From NCBI GenBank assembly GCA_963682085.1, contig OY821614.1, forward strand, positions 992,001-1,056,000: a stretch of DNA of 64,000 nucleotides, written 5' to 3'. Origin of the DNA: Thiodubiliella sp900128405 (GTDB lineage: Bacteria; Pseudomonadota; Gammaproteobacteria; PS1; Pseudothioglobaceae). Shown here piece after piece: positions 16,395 to 26,039 of the stretch. The translations under genes and the position numbers were made by a program. Under the pieces are notes generated by a model. It ran no database searches. It was not told where the DNA came from and worked only from the letters and a program-made list of their open reading frames with translations. Position 1 is the stretch's first letter; the number at the start of each line of letters is the position of its first letter.

Positions 16395-17765
16395 ATGAGT
16401 AACAACACACTAAACAAGGGCGATTACAAAGTCGCCGATATGACACTGGCTGATTACGGTCGCAAAGAAATAGAACTTGCAGAAGCAGAAATGCCAGCGT
16501 TAATGACGCTACGAGCAAAATATCAAAGCACACAACCTTTAAAAGATGCCAAAATTCTTGGCTGTATTCATATGACCATTCAAACCGCTGTTTTAATGGA
16601 AACATTGGTTGATTTAGGTGCACAAGTCCGCTGGTCAAGTTGCAATATTTTTTCAACCCAAGACCATGCGGCAGCGGCAATGGTGGCGGCCGATATTCCG
16701 ACTTTTGCCTGGAAAGGAGAAACTGAAGAAGAATTTTTATGGTGTATTGAGCAAACCATTTTGGATAATGATAAGCCTTGGGCAGCCAATATGGTGCTTG
16801 ATGATGGTGGTGATTTAACACAAATGTTGCATGAAAAATACCCAGAAATGTTAAAAAACATTCACGGCATTAGTGAGGAGACCACAACAGGTGTTCATCG
16901 TTTATTAGAAATGATGCAAGAAGGCTCACTTAAAGTGCCTGCCATTAATGTTAACGACTCCGTTACTAAGTCAAAAAATGACAACAAATATGGCTGTCGT
17001 CACTCATTAAATGATGCCATAAAACGAGGCACCGATATGCTGATGTCAGGCAAAAAAGCACTGGTTATTGGCTATGGCGATGTCGGCAAAGGCTCTGCAC
17101 AATCACTACGACAAGAAGGTATGATTGTTAAAATCAGCGAAATTGACCCAATTTGTGCCATGCAAGCCTGCATGGATGGCTTTGAAATTGTATCCCCTTA
17201 TATTAACGGCATCAATACGGGTTCAATTGACGGCATCAATACAGATTTACTGAGCACCACCGATTTAATCGTTACCACCACAGGCAATATTAATGTGTGT
17301 GATAATGCTATGTTGCAAACCCTTAAAGCGGGTGCGGTGGTTTGTAATATTGGACATTTTGACAATGAAATTGATACGCAATATATGCGTGATAATTGGC
17401 GTTGGGACGAAGTTAAACCTCAAGTTCATCGTATCTTTAGAACCGACAATAAAAACGACTATTTGATTTTATTATCTGAAGGTCGCTTGGTTAATTTGGG
17501 CAATGCTACAGGGCACCCAAGTCGTATTATGGATGGCTCATTTGCCAATCAAGTTTTGGCACAAATGCATTTGTTTGATGCAAAATTTGCCGATAAAGGT
17601 GGTGATATTTATGTTGAAGTGTTGCCTAAAAAACTAGATGAAGAAGTGGCACTAGGGATGGTTGGTGGCTTTGGTGGTGTGCTTACGACTATGACAAGTG
17701 TTCAAGCCGATTATATCAATGTCCCTAAAAATGGCCCATTCAAACCTGAAAGTTATAAATATTAG
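16395..17765 (+). CDS. ahcY: AhcY, adenosylhomocysteinase
   Basis: Hydrolyses S-adenosylhomocysteine to homocysteine and adenosine with bound NAD. The 456-residue protein shows the N-terminal substrate domain (GCIHMTIQTAVLMETLVDLG, then SSCNIFSTQDHAAAAM), NVNDSVTKSKNDNKYGCRHS, the NAD-binding loop VIGYGDVGKGSAQSL and the C-terminal KNGPFKPESYKY. The length and internal segments are those of the long proteobacterial form. Expression is probably controlled by the SAH riboswitch upstream. Confidence 0.97.
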   Translation: MSNNTLNKGDYKVADMTLADYGRKEIELAEAEMPALMTLRAKYQSTQPLKDAKILGCIHMTIQTAVLMETLVDLGAQVRWSSCNIFSTQDHAAAAMVAADIPTFAWKGETEEEFLWCIEQTILDNDKPWAANMVLDDGGDLTQMLHEKYPEMLKNIHGISEETTTGVHRLLEMMQEGSLKVPAINVNDSVTKSKNDNKYGCRHSLNDAIKRGTDMLMSGKKALVIGYGDVGKGSAQSLRQEGMIVKISEIDPICAMQACMDGFEIVSPYINGINTGSIDGINTDLLSTTDLIVTTTGNINVCDNAMLQTLKAGAVVCNIGHFDNEIDTQYMRDNWRWDEVKPQVHRIFRTDNKNDYLILLSEGRLVNLGNATGHPSRIMDGSFANQVLAQMHLFDAKFADKGGDIYVEVLPKKLDEEVALGMVGGFGGVLTTMTSVQADYINVPKNGPFKPESYKY

Positions 17766-17892
17766 AGGTTTTTATCTTGCATTTCCAAATGAAATTTGGA
17801 AGGCATAAAGTGAGACCTGTGTATAAATATCAAGAATCCATATTTATGCAAAGATCTCAAGGTAAAATTTGCTTTATTTTTATTGATTTAGT

Positions 17893-18792
17893 ATGTCATT
17901 ACAAGATTTAGACGCAACAATTTCATTCCAGAACTTAATTCTAAAATTACAATCATTTTGGGCATCAAAAGGTTGCACTTTGTTGCAACCTTTTGATATG
18001 GAAATGGGAGCAGGGACTTTTCACCCTGCCACTTTTTTAAGAGCAATTGGACCTGAGCCTTGGAAAGCAGCTTATGTGCAACCATCTCGTCGCCCGACTG
18101 ATGGGCGTTACGGAGAAAATCCGAACCGCTTACAGCATTATTATCAATTTCAAGTATTACTCAAGCCATCGCCTAAAGATATTCAGGATTTGTATTTGGA
18201 ATCTTTGACGGAAATTGGCATTGACTTAACTAAACACGATGTGCGTTTTGTTGAAGATAATTGGGAGTCGCCCACGCTCGGTGCTTGGGGGTTAGGTTGG
18301 GAGATTTGGCTAAATGGTATGGAAGTTTCTCAATTTACTTATTTCCAACAAGTTGGTGGATTATCGTGTAAACCTGTTTCGGGTGAATTGACTTACGGGC
18401 TTGAGCGTTTGGCGATGTATTTGCAGGGCGTGGATAGCGTGTATGACTTGGTGTGGGTTGATGGCGTAAGTTATGGCGATGTATTTCATCAAAATGAAGT
18501 GGAGCAATCTAAATATAATTTTGAAATTGCCGATACTGAAGTTTTGTTTAAACAATTTGATGAAGCTGAGGCGATGAATGAAAGGTTAATTGATGAAGCA
18601 CTACCCTACCCTGCTTACGAACAAGTAATGAAGGCTTCACACTTATTTAACTTACTTGATGCACGGCATGCAATCAGTGTTACCGATAGAGCGCGTTTTA
18701 TTCGTCGAGTGCGTTCAATGAGTCAAAAAGTGGCTAAGGCATATTATGATTCTCGACAAGCGTTGGGCTTTCCAATGGTCAAGAAAAACTAA
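17893..18792 (+). CDS. glyQ: GlyQ, glycyl-tRNA synthetase alpha subunit
   Basis: Alpha subunit of the bacterial alpha2-beta2 glycyl-tRNA synthetase. The 299-residue product is full length with FWASKGCTLLQPFDMEMGAG, PEPWKAAYVQPSRRPTDGRY, GENPNRLQHYYQFQV and WEIWLNGMEVSQFTYFQQVG. The beta-subunit gene glyS does not follow; a YqaA-type membrane protein does, with its ATG overlapping the glyQ stop by one base. The 127-bp leader contains an AT-rich hairpin (ATAAATAT against ATATTTAT near 17822-17846) of unknown role. Confidence 0.96.
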   Translation: MSLQDLDATISFQNLILKLQSFWASKGCTLLQPFDMEMGAGTFHPATFLRAIGPEPWKAAYVQPSRRPTDGRYGENPNRLQHYYQFQVLLKPSPKDIQDLYLESLTEIGIDLTKHDVRFVEDNWESPTLGAWGLGWEIWLNGMEVSQFTYFQQVGGLSCKPVSGELTYGLERLAMYLQGVDSVYDLVWVDGVSYGDVFHQNEVEQSKYNFEIADTEVLFKQFDEAEAMNERLIDEALPYPAYEQVMKASHLFNLLDARHAISVTDRARFIRRVRSMSQKVAKAYYDSRQALGFPMVKKN

Positions 18793-19370
18793 TGCAAATT
18801 TTCTCTAAGTTTTACCAAAAAACATTAGATTGGGCACAAAGCAAGTATGCAATTTACTGGCTTGCACTAGTAAGCTTTGTAGAATCTTTCATTTTGCCTT
18901 ATCCACCGCCTGATGTTCTACTTGCACCTATGGCATTGAAAAATCCTAATAAGGCTTATCGTTTTGCCTTGATTTGCACAGTTTTATCAGTATTGGGTGG
19001 TATAGTTGGTTATTTTTTAGGTGCATTATTGATGGACACTCTCCAGCCACTATTAGTGAAACTGCATTATGCAGACAAACTTGATGTTATTAAACAATGG
19101 TTTGAAGAATACGGTATTTGGATTATTGCCACTGCAGGCTTTTCTCCTATGCCCTACAAAATATTTACTATTGGTGCAGGTATTGCCAATATGGCGTTGT
19201 TACCGTTTATACTAATGTCATTTTTAGCACGAAGTGCACGGTTTTTCTTGGTGGCATTTCTTATTAAAAAATTCGGTAATATTTGTGATGTTTGGCTAAA
19301 AAAATACATTGACCGCTTAGGTTACTTTTTGATTATTATTATTGCATTAGGAGTTTGGTATGTTAAATAA
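18792..19370 (+). CDS. YqaA-type (SNARE-associated/DedA-like) inner-membrane protein
   Basis: Polytopic membrane protein of 192 residues. It begins with an amphipathic stretch, then SFVESFILPYPPPDVLLAPMAL, the short motif typical of the YqaA branch. LSVLGGIVGYFLGALLMD and EYGIWIIATAGFSPMPYKIF complete the SNARE-associated domain, and two further hydrophobic segments follow. The family is linked to lipid transport across membranes, but a specific role for this member is not known. It overlaps glyQ by one base and the following lipoprotein gene by 11 bp. Confidence 0.8.
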   Translation: MQIFSKFYQKTLDWAQSKYAIYWLALVSFVESFILPYPPPDVLLAPMALKNPNKAYRFALICTVLSVLGGIVGYFLGALLMDTLQPLLVKLHYADKLDVIKQWFEEYGIWIIATAGFSPMPYKIFTIGAGIANMALLPFILMSFLARSARFFLVAFLIKKFGNICDVWLKKYIDRLGYFLIIIIALGVWYVK

Positions 19371-19851
19371 ATTAATTATTGTTGCTGTTTCTATGACATT
19401 GGTCGGTTGTTTTGCCAACAAACCAGTGCTGGTTGTTGATAGGTCAACTGCACAAGAAGGTGTTAATTCTATTGTGCATTCTTCCAACAAGAAAGCAAAA
19501 AAAACCGTGGTAAATAGCAGTAAATCCATTCCTGTTACTGGCAAAATTATTAAATTTTTTTCCAAGAAACATCAAGGTTTAACTTTTAACACCTATTTTA
19601 ATCAACCAGTGCGTGCCATTCGTGATGGTGTTGTAACATACAGCGATGATAAAAAAGATCAAAGAAAAATGATTACCATTAAACATCCGTTAGGTTTTTA
19701 TAGTTCCTATATTTACAATCAAACGCCAAAAGTAGCAAACGGCGACAAAGTAAAAAAAGGACAAATTATTGCATTAACTGGAAAAGATTATTTTTATCTT
19801 GAAATGAAAAAATTTGGAACACTTATTAACCCACTTAATTACTTAAAATAA
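19360..19851 (+). CDS. M23/LytM-like lipoprotein lacking the metal ligands
   Basis: 163-residue predicted lipoprotein (signal MLNKLIIVAVSMTLVGC). After a linker, the C-terminal half has the fold pattern of an M23 peptidoglycan endopeptidase: PVRAIRDGVVTYSDD, ITIKHPLGFYSSYIYN and GDKVKKGQIIALTGKD. The zinc-binding residues of active members are missing: the usual GxD motif is not there, and the HLH motif position reads YFYLEM. Such degenerate LytM proteins, for example NlpD and EnvC, activate amidases instead of cutting peptidoglycan. No LysM domain is present. It lies between the YqaA-type gene and mscS in one run of genes. Confidence 0.7.
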   Translation: MLNKLIIVAVSMTLVGCFANKPVLVVDRSTAQEGVNSIVHSSNKKAKKTVVNSSKSIPVTGKIIKFFSKKHQGLTFNTYFNQPVRAIRDGVVTYSDDKKDQRKMITIKHPLGFYSSYIYNQTPKVANGDKVKKGQIIALTGKDYFYLEMKKFGTLINPLNYLK

Positions 19852-19852
19852 C

Positions 19853-20875
19853 ATGGAATTCCTACAAAACTTAAACCTTTATCAAACTGCTGGTATTTTA
19901 TTCGCTATAGCTTTAGTCACACACATTGCTTTAAAGTTGCTACTAAGAAAATTAGTCCTACATGCCAGTAAAACCAAAAACCAATTGGATGATTATTTAA
20001 TTAAATCTATTTCTGCACCGCTCAAAGTTCTGGTCTGGTTTGTTTGGATTTATCTTTCCATTAACTTATTTAAAAAAGAATTTTCATCACTAGAACAAGT
20101 GATTGGCTATATTGATATTGCACCAATTTTTATCTTTACTTGGGGAATATTGCGGGCAATATCCAATACTGAGGCGTATCTACTTTCACGCAATGCTAAC
20201 ATCAATAAAGACTCAATAAGAATGGTTACCCGCTTAGTTAAAATACTAATTATTGTTTCCATTGCGCTTGGCATTGCACAACACTTTGGTTTTTCAATTT
20301 CCAGTTTGCTAACTTTTGGTGGCGTGGGTGGCGTTGTAATGGGTTTTGCTGCTAAAGATATGTTATCGAATATTTTTGGGGGGCTGTTGTTACAAATGGA
20401 CAGGCCTTTTTCAGTTGGAGATTGGATTCGTTCTGACAAATTCGAAGGTATTGTTGAAAAAATCGGCTGGCGAATGACGCGTATTCGCACTTTTAGCAAA
20501 AACCCCGTTTATATCCCTAACTCAATTTTCGCATCAATCCCGATTGAAACGCCATCGCGTATGACTAATCGCCGTATTAATGAAATCATTGGTATTCGTT
20601 ATGATGATATTGCACAAATGCCTATCATTGTCGAAGAAGTAGAGGCAATGCTAAAGACCCACAAAGAAATTGACCAGTCTGAGCCATTGCGTGTGTTCTT
20701 CAATTATTTTAACGCTTCATCGCTGGATTTTAATATTTACGCCTTTACCGAAACCGTCAATAAAAATGAATACCAACAGGTTAAGCAAAGAATATTACTC
20801 AGCATTGCAGATATTATTACTAAGCATGGGGCGGAAATCGCTTACCCCACGCAAACGCTACATATTCAAAAATAA
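19853..20875 (+). CDS. MscS-family mechanosensitive channel
   Basis: Small-conductance mechanosensitive channel of 340 residues. Three or more N-terminal membrane segments lead to the pore helix region SLLTFGGVGGVVMGFAAKDM, which has the glycine/alanine spacing of the MscS TM3. This is followed by the beta domain signature LQMDRPFSVGDWIRSDKFEG and the C-terminal alpha/beta domain. The stop overlaps the miaB start by one base (TAATG). Confidence 0.9.
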   Translation: MEFLQNLNLYQTAGILFAIALVTHIALKLLLRKLVLHASKTKNQLDDYLIKSISAPLKVLVWFVWIYLSINLFKKEFSSLEQVIGYIDIAPIFIFTWGILRAISNTEAYLLSRNANINKDSIRMVTRLVKILIIVSIALGIAQHFGFSISSLLTFGGVGGVVMGFAAKDMLSNIFGGLLLQMDRPFSVGDWIRSDKFEGIVEKIGWRMTRIRTFSKNPVYIPNSIFASIPIETPSRMTNRRINEIIGIRYDDIAQMPIIVEEVEAMLKTHKEIDQSEPLRVFFNYFNASSLDFNIYAFTETVNKNEYQQVKQRILLSIADIITKHGAEIAYPTQTLHIQK

Positions 20876-22197
20876 TGCCCTTGTCTAAATTATATATTCG
20901 CACTTTTGGCTGTCAAATGAATGAATATGACAGTCAAAAAATGATCGATGTATTAAAACACTCGCATGGTTTAATATTAACCGATGATGCACTTGAAGCC
21001 GATGTGTTGCTACTTAACACCTGTTCTATTCGGGAAAAAGCACAAGAAAAGTTGTTTCACCAACTTGGTCGCTGGCGAAAACTTAAAGAAAAAAATCCTA
21101 ATTTAATTATCGGTGTCGGGGGTTGTGTCGCCTCACAAGAAGGGGAACTTATTCTTAAGCGAGCGTCTTTTGTTGATATTATTTTTGGCCCGCAAACCTT
21201 GCACAGATTACCCAATATGTTAAGTGATGCACTTAACAACAAGCAAACCAGTATTGATATTTCCTTTCCAGAAATTGAAAAGTTTGACCATTTACCTGAA
21301 CCAAAAACCAATGGCGTAACTGCCTTTGTTTCTATTATGGAAGGATGTTCTAAATACTGCACCTTTTGCGTCGTGCCTTACACTCGAGGTGAAGAGGTGT
21401 CTCGCCCTTTTAACGATGTCATTAATGAGGTGCAAATATTAGCCAATCAAGGCGTTAGAGAGGTGAACTTATTGGGGCAAAATGTCAATGCTTATCAAGG
21501 CAAGATGGATGAAGAAACGGCTGATTTGGCATTGTTAATTAACATTGTGGCTCAAATTGACGGCATTGATAGAATTCGCTACACCACTTCACATCCCGTT
21601 GAATTCAGTGATAGTCTTATCCAAGCTTATGCCGAAGTGCCTGAGTTGGTTTCACATTTGCATTTACCCATTCAAAGTGGTTCCGATAAAATTTTAACTT
21701 TAATGAAACGCGGGCATACGGCACTTGAATACAAATCAAAGATTAGAAAATTACGCAAAATTCGCCCTGATATTTCCATTTCTTCAGACTTTATTATTGG
21801 TTTTCCTGGGGAAACTGACGAAGATTTTAACCATACGATGGCATTGATTAACGACATTGTATTTGATAAATCATTCAGTTTTATTTACTCTGCTCGCCCT
21901 GGAACGCCTGCAGCCAGTTATCCCGATGATGTTGATATGATAGTTAAAAAAGAGCGTCTTGCACTGGTGCAAAAGACCATTGACAAATCCACAGAAACTA
22001 TTTCCAAGGCAATGATTGGTAGTGTGCAAAAAATTCTAGTGGAAAATAAAGCAAAAAAAGACAACAACTTATTTGGACGCACCGAAAATATGCGTAATAT
22101 GCACTTTAAAGGTGATGCGTCTTTAATCGGTCAAATTGTTGATGTCAAAATTACCGATGCACGAGGCAATTCACTTATTGGAGAATTGCTTCGTTAA
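20875..22197 (+). CDS. miaB: MiaB, tRNA methylthiotransferase
   Basis: Radical-SAM enzyme that adds the 2-methylthio group to i6A37 in tRNA. The 440 residues comprise the N-terminal UPF0004 domain (YIRTFGCQMNEYDSQKMIDV, with further cysteines in LLNTCSIREKA and GVGGCVASQEG), the radical-SAM cluster MEGCSKYCTFCVVPYTRGEE, and a C-terminal TRAM domain. Its partner MiaA is encoded at 39289-40230. Its last 23 bases overlap the convergent membrane-protein gene. Confidence 0.96.
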   Translation: MPLSKLYIRTFGCQMNEYDSQKMIDVLKHSHGLILTDDALEADVLLLNTCSIREKAQEKLFHQLGRWRKLKEKNPNLIIGVGGCVASQEGELILKRASFVDIIFGPQTLHRLPNMLSDALNNKQTSIDISFPEIEKFDHLPEPKTNGVTAFVSIMEGCSKYCTFCVVPYTRGEEVSRPFNDVINEVQILANQGVREVNLLGQNVNAYQGKMDEETADLALLINIVAQIDGIDRIRYTTSHPVEFSDSLIQAYAEVPELVSHLHLPIQSGSDKILTLMKRGHTALEYKSKIRKLRKIRPDISISSDFIIGFPGETDEDFNHTMALINDIVFDKSFSFIYSARPGTPAASYPDDVDMIVKKERLALVQKTIDKSTETISKAMIGSVQKILVENKAKKDNNLFGRTENMRNMHFKGDASLIGQIVDVKITDARGNSLIGELLR

Positions 22198-22651
22198 GTG
22201 TTTTTTCAAATGGAAAAGAAACCCGCCAAACCTCGCCACCTTTCACAATAATAATATGTGCAATCCAATGCATTTTGGAAAGCGAGCATATTACCAAAAA
22301 TCCTTTGCCTGAAAAATTGGTGCTATCGCTTTGATAAAGCGGATATTCTGGCGTTAATGTATCGATTTCCACCCCCTCAAAAATAACAGATGCCTCATCA
22401 ATCGGCAATCCCTCAGTATTAACAGAAATACTTAATGTGCTGGATTCTGGAATCCCTCTGGGCAGTATGTTAACCTGAATGCTGGTTTTTTTATCCAATT
22501 CAACCGTGCAACTTGTCATCGCTATTTGACACTCGGTAACCTGAATATACTGGGTAATGTGGCGATTATTCCAATTAAACGCCAAATAACCTAACAAAAT
22601 AATGAATGTAAATAAAACAATGGCAATAATAATAACGGGTTTATGTTTCAA
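22175..22651 (-). CDS. Membrane-anchored protein of unknown function in a copper-delivery operon
   Basis: 158-residue protein that I do not recognise. It has one N-terminal membrane helix (about residues 6-26, VIIIAIVLFTFIILLGYLAF) and a mainly beta-strand periplasmic domain with four cysteines, including an N-terminal pair (TECQIAMTSCTVELDKKTSI). The start overlaps the stop of the Sco1 gene by 4 bases. Operon position implies a role in copper handling or oxidase assembly, inferred from context only. Confidence 0.7.
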   Translation of the reverse strand: MKHKPVIIIAIVLFTFIILLGYLAFNWNNRHITQYIQVTECQIAMTSCTVELDKKTSIQVNILPRGIPESSTLSISVNTEGLPIDEASVIFEGVEIDTLTPEYPLYQSDSTNFSGKGFLVICSLSKMHWIAHIIIVKGGEVWRVSFPFEKTLNEAILQ

Positions 22652-23325
22652 AAGGAATCCATCATAAGTTTAATATCCTGCATCATCTCACTCGTTTTGT
22701 GCGGTGATGGAAAGCCAGCAAAAATCTCGCCCTTGGGATTAATCAAATAAATCCAAGCAGTATGGTTAATAACATATCCCTTCTCAAGCGAACCTTTAGG
22801 CAATTTTTCACCCGCTTTTAAAGTAACTGGCTTGCCTTTTTTATCGTATATAACCCGCTCATAATAGGCACCAAAAGGTTTGATAAGTTGGTCAATTTGC
22901 GCTTGCTCACCAGACACGCCAATAAAATCTTTATCAAAATGGGTAATGTATTCTTTCAAAACCTCAGGTGTATCTCTAAGTGGGTCAAAAGTGATTGCCA
23001 CGACAGTTGGCATATGTGCTGTTTTGTCTTTTGCCATCAAGTTTTTTAACTGCGACATATCGAGCAATTCAGTTGGGCAAACATCAGGACAATGTGTATA
23101 AATAAACAACAACAATGACCAGCCTTTTTTTAAACGCTCATTGTCAAACAATTGGCGGTTGTGATCAAGTAAAGAAAATTTAGGTAATGGTTTATCTGGG
23201 TTATGCAAAATGTAGGAAGCCTTAAGTTGCTTCCCTAATAAATTACGATAATTTTTATCAAAATTATAAAAATAAAGTGCAGTGGCAACCAATACAATAA
23301 CAACGGCAATTAATACTTTTTTCAA
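22648..23325 (-). CDS. SCO1/SenC-family copper chaperone
   Basis: Thioredoxin-fold, membrane-tethered protein that delivers copper to the CuA centre of terminal oxidases. The 225-residue product has an N-terminal membrane anchor (about residues 3-19), the copper-binding CxxxC in YTHCPDVCPTELLDM and the distant histidine in VINHTAWIYLINPKGEIFAG. It overlaps both neighbours by 4 bases, between the PCuAC gene and the unknown membrane protein. Confidence 0.92.
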   Translation of the reverse strand: MKKVLIAVVIVLVATALYFYNFDKNYRNLLGKQLKASYILHNPDKPLPKFSLLDHNRQLFDNERLKKGWSLLLFIYTHCPDVCPTELLDMSQLKNLMAKDKTAHMPTVVAITFDPLRDTPEVLKEYITHFDKDFIGVSGEQAQIDQLIKPFGAYYERVIYDKKGKPVTLKAGEKLPKGSLEKGYVINHTAWIYLINPKGEIFAGFPSPHKTSEMMQDIKLMMDSF

Positions 23326-23816
23326 TGTTTAACACCGTAATCTTTCATCATGCCAGCTTTTCTTACCATTGCATTCACAGTTTTTGACAAACCATTATCA
23401 AATACCAATGTAATTGCAACAGAACTGCCCTTTTTTGGCACTTTCTCAGGTTTAATCATCATAATATGCCAACTGCCCGGCTTGAAAACCAATTTTTCAT
23501 GAGCAGGAATTAGCACAAAATCTTGCCTAACCATTGTCATCATACCATTCTTGCGTCCAGAGCGATGTAACTCAAGTCGCTTATATCCGCTGGCACTAGC
23601 AGATAATAATCTAACGCCCTTGTCAGAATTATTATAAATTTCCATAAATGCACCCAATGCTGGTGCATTTGGTGGTGCCGAACGCACCCATGGATTTTGA
23701 ATGCCAACAGCCTCCATATTTTGCTGTTCTCCATGATTATGAGTTGTGGCATTTATTTGAGTGGCAAACAATGAGAATAATAAAGTCAGCGTTAAATTTA
23801 ATGTTATTTTTTTCAT
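23322..23816 (-). CDS. PCuAC-family periplasmic copper chaperone
   Basis: Periplasmic Cu(I) carrier that works with Sco proteins in oxidase assembly. I place the start at 23816, where GGAAG lies just upstream and a clean signal peptide follows (MKKITLNLTLTLLFSLFATQ). The mature domain starts VGIQNPWVRSAPPNAPALGA and carries the methionine/histidine ligand set in LHRSGRKNGMMTMVRQ and FKPGSWHIMMIKP. A histidine-containing segment (HNHGEQQNM) follows the signal peptide. It is the first gene of the three-gene copper operon. Confidence 0.9.
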   Translation of the reverse strand: MKKITLNLTLTLLFSLFATQINATTHNHGEQQNMEAVGIQNPWVRSAPPNAPALGAFMEIYNNSDKGVRLLSASASGYKRLELHRSGRKNGMMTMVRQDFVLIPAHEKLVFKPGSWHIMMIKPEKVPKKGSSVAITLVFDNGLSKTVNAMVRKAGMMKDYGVKH

Positions 23817-24043
23817 TTTTCTTCCGTTAATATTAGTAAAATTTTGGTGCATTATAGTTAATAAATATTATTTTGTAAACAACTTATGTTGCACATTCGG
23901 AGTTAATAATAGCGGACATTTTTACCCTAAGTTTTCTAATTATGACGCTCTATTTATTTATTACCCCCTTAAAACAAAATCCACATTATTTTTATCCATT
24001 CTTAATGCTATAAATAGCAGCGGTAGATGATAAAATAATATTT

Positions 24044-24961
24044 ATGAATATAACACTTGAAATAGACAGTAGCGAACAACTCTCTAATATTTGCGGTTCA
24101 TTTGACAGGCATTTAGAGGCAATTGCCAAAAGCCTAAATGTTGAAATGAACAACAAAGGTGAGGCGTTTATTATTAAAGGCGATAACGAGCATATTGCCG
24201 TTCGAGTATTGCAAGATTTAACAACATTAAGCAAAACTCAAAGCATTCAAATTCATGATGTGGAAATGGCAATCAAAGCTTACTCACATGAAAATTCACC
24301 AAAGCAAACGATTAACATTAAAACCAAACGCAAATTCATCCACATAAGAAATTTCAATCAGCAAAAATATGCCCTAAACATTCAAGACCAAGATTGCACC
24401 TTTGGCATTGGTCCTGCTGGCACAGGAAAAACTTATCTTGCAGTAGCGCGTGCAGTTGAAGCATTAGAGCGTTCCGCTGTGCGTCGTATTGTTTTAGTTC
24501 GTCCTGCGGTGGAAGCAGGTGAAAAATTGGGTTTTTTACCTGGCGATATAAATGAAAAAGTTGATCCTTACTTACGCCCTATTTACGATGCTTTGTATGA
24601 AATGCTAGGCTTCGATAAAGTAGAGAAATTACTCAATAAAAACATCATCGAAGTCGCCCCACTTGCCTTTATGCGTGGTCGCACTTTAAATGAATCGTTT
24701 ATTATTTTAGATGAAGCACAAAATACCACCATCCCCCAAATGAAAATGTTTTTAACCCGCTTAGGCTTTGGCTCAAAAATGGTCATCACAGGCGATGTAA
24801 CGCAAATCGACTTAGCCGATCCAAAGCAATCTGGACTCATTCACGCCGCAAAAGTATTGGCACACGAAGATAAAATTTCTTTTTGCTATTTCGAAACCAA
24901 AGATGTGGTACGCCACAATCTCGTGCAACGCATCGTTTCTGCCTACGAAAAATTTAAATGA
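24044..24961 (+). CDS. PhoH-like ATPase (YbeZ type)
   Basis: Cytoplasmic P-loop NTPase of 305 residues, probably acting in RNA metabolism with YbeY. Walker A is FGIGPAGTGKTYLAVARAVE, followed by VRPAVEAGEKLGFLPGDINE and PLAFMRGRTLNESFIILDEA (Walker B). An N-terminal domain of about 100 residues precedes the NTPase core, as in YbeZ. ybeY does not follow; instead mnmA overlaps the stop by 4 bases. Confidence 0.9.
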   Translation: MNITLEIDSSEQLSNICGSFDRHLEAIAKSLNVEMNNKGEAFIIKGDNEHIAVRVLQDLTTLSKTQSIQIHDVEMAIKAYSHENSPKQTINIKTKRKFIHIRNFNQQKYALNIQDQDCTFGIGPAGTGKTYLAVARAVEALERSAVRRIVLVRPAVEAGEKLGFLPGDINEKVDPYLRPIYDALYEMLGFDKVEKLLNKNIIEVAPLAFMRGRTLNESFIILDEAQNTTIPQMKMFLTRLGFGSKMVITGDVTQIDLADPKQSGLIHAAKVLAHEDKISFCYFETKDVVRHNLVQRIVSAYEKFK

Positions 24962-26025
24962 AAATAATTATCGGACTATCAGGCGGAGTGGATTCTTCTG
25001 TGGCGGCTCATATTCTTCTTGAGCAAGGTTTTGAGGTTGAGGCTTTGTTTATGAAAAACTGGGAAGAGGATGATAAGGATGGACATTGCACGGCAGAGCA
25101 AGATTTATCTGATGCGAAAAAGGTGGCTGATAAGTTGGGGATAAAATTACATACGGTTAATTTTTCGGCGGATTATTGGGAGGATGTATTTGCGCATTTT
25201 TTGCAAGAACATAAACAAGGTCGCACGCCTAATCCTGATGTATTGTGTAATCAAAAAATCAAATTTAAGGCATTTTTGGACTACGCTTTATCACTGGGTG
25301 CAGACAAAATTGCTACGGGGCATTATGCTAGAATTAAAGAAATAAAGGGGGTGTTTCAACTTAAAACTGGGTTGGATAACGGTAAGGATCAAAGTTATTT
25401 TTTGCATCTTCTAAATCAGTATCAACTCTCAAAAAGCCTTTTTCCTTTAGGTGAAATCAATAAAACTGAAGTGCGTAATATTGCCACAAAAAATGGCTTT
25501 ATCACTGCCGATAAAAAAGACTCCACGGGTATTTGTTTTATTGGTGAACGCAATTTTTCTGAGTTTTTGCAAACTTATTTACCCAAACAACAAGGGGATA
25601 TTGTTGATGAAAATGGACAATTTATCAAACACCATCAAGGTTTGGCTTTTTATACCATTGGTCAACGCAAAGGTTTGGAAATTGGTGGTGGTTTTGGTGC
25701 ATCGGGCGAGCCTTGGTTTGTGGCTGATAAGCGACTGAATAGCAATGAATTGGTCGTTGTGCAAGGCGATAATCCATTGCTATATCATCAATCTCTAAGT
25801 GCTTCAAATCCACATTGGATAACAACAGCACCAATATTTCCATTAAAATGTAGCGCTAAAATACGCTACCGTCAAGCATCACAAGATTGCACGATTAGCA
25901 AGCAAAATGGAGGAATTAAAGTGATATTCAAGCAGTTACAACGCGCCATTACCCCTGGGCAATCTGTTGTTTTTTACAATGAAGATATTTGCTTAGGTGG
26001 TGCTATTATTGAACATAGAAATTAA
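24958..26025 (+). CDS. mnmA: MnmA, tRNA-specific 2-thiouridylase
   Basis: Adds sulfur to U34 of tRNA(Lys/Glu/Gln). The 355-residue protein starts with the PP-loop IIGLSGGVDSSVAAHILLEQ. It has FMKNWEEDD, the cysteine motif NPDVLCNQKIKFKAF, the second catalytic cysteine in KDSTGICFIGERNF, and the RNA-binding C-terminal region with GQRKGLEIGGG and ITPGQSVVFYN. It is followed by hflD, the usual neighbour. Confidence 0.97.
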   Translation: MKIIIGLSGGVDSSVAAHILLEQGFEVEALFMKNWEEDDKDGHCTAEQDLSDAKKVADKLGIKLHTVNFSADYWEDVFAHFLQEHKQGRTPNPDVLCNQKIKFKAFLDYALSLGADKIATGHYARIKEIKGVFQLKTGLDNGKDQSYFLHLLNQYQLSKSLFPLGEINKTEVRNIATKNGFITADKKDSTGICFIGERNFSEFLQTYLPKQQGDIVDENGQFIKHHQGLAFYTIGQRKGLEIGGGFGASGEPWFVADKRLNSNELVVVQGDNPLLYHQSLSASNPHWITTAPIFPLKCSAKIRYRQASQDCTISKQNGGIKVIFKQLQRAITPGQSVVFYNEDICLGGAIIEHRN

Positions 26026-26039
26026 ACCTTAATACAATT

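Noticed and set aside
17762..17892. T-box-like leader before glyQ
   Set aside because: Only an AT-rich hairpin is seen; no T-box sequence or terminator/antiterminator pair, and T-boxes are rare in this group.
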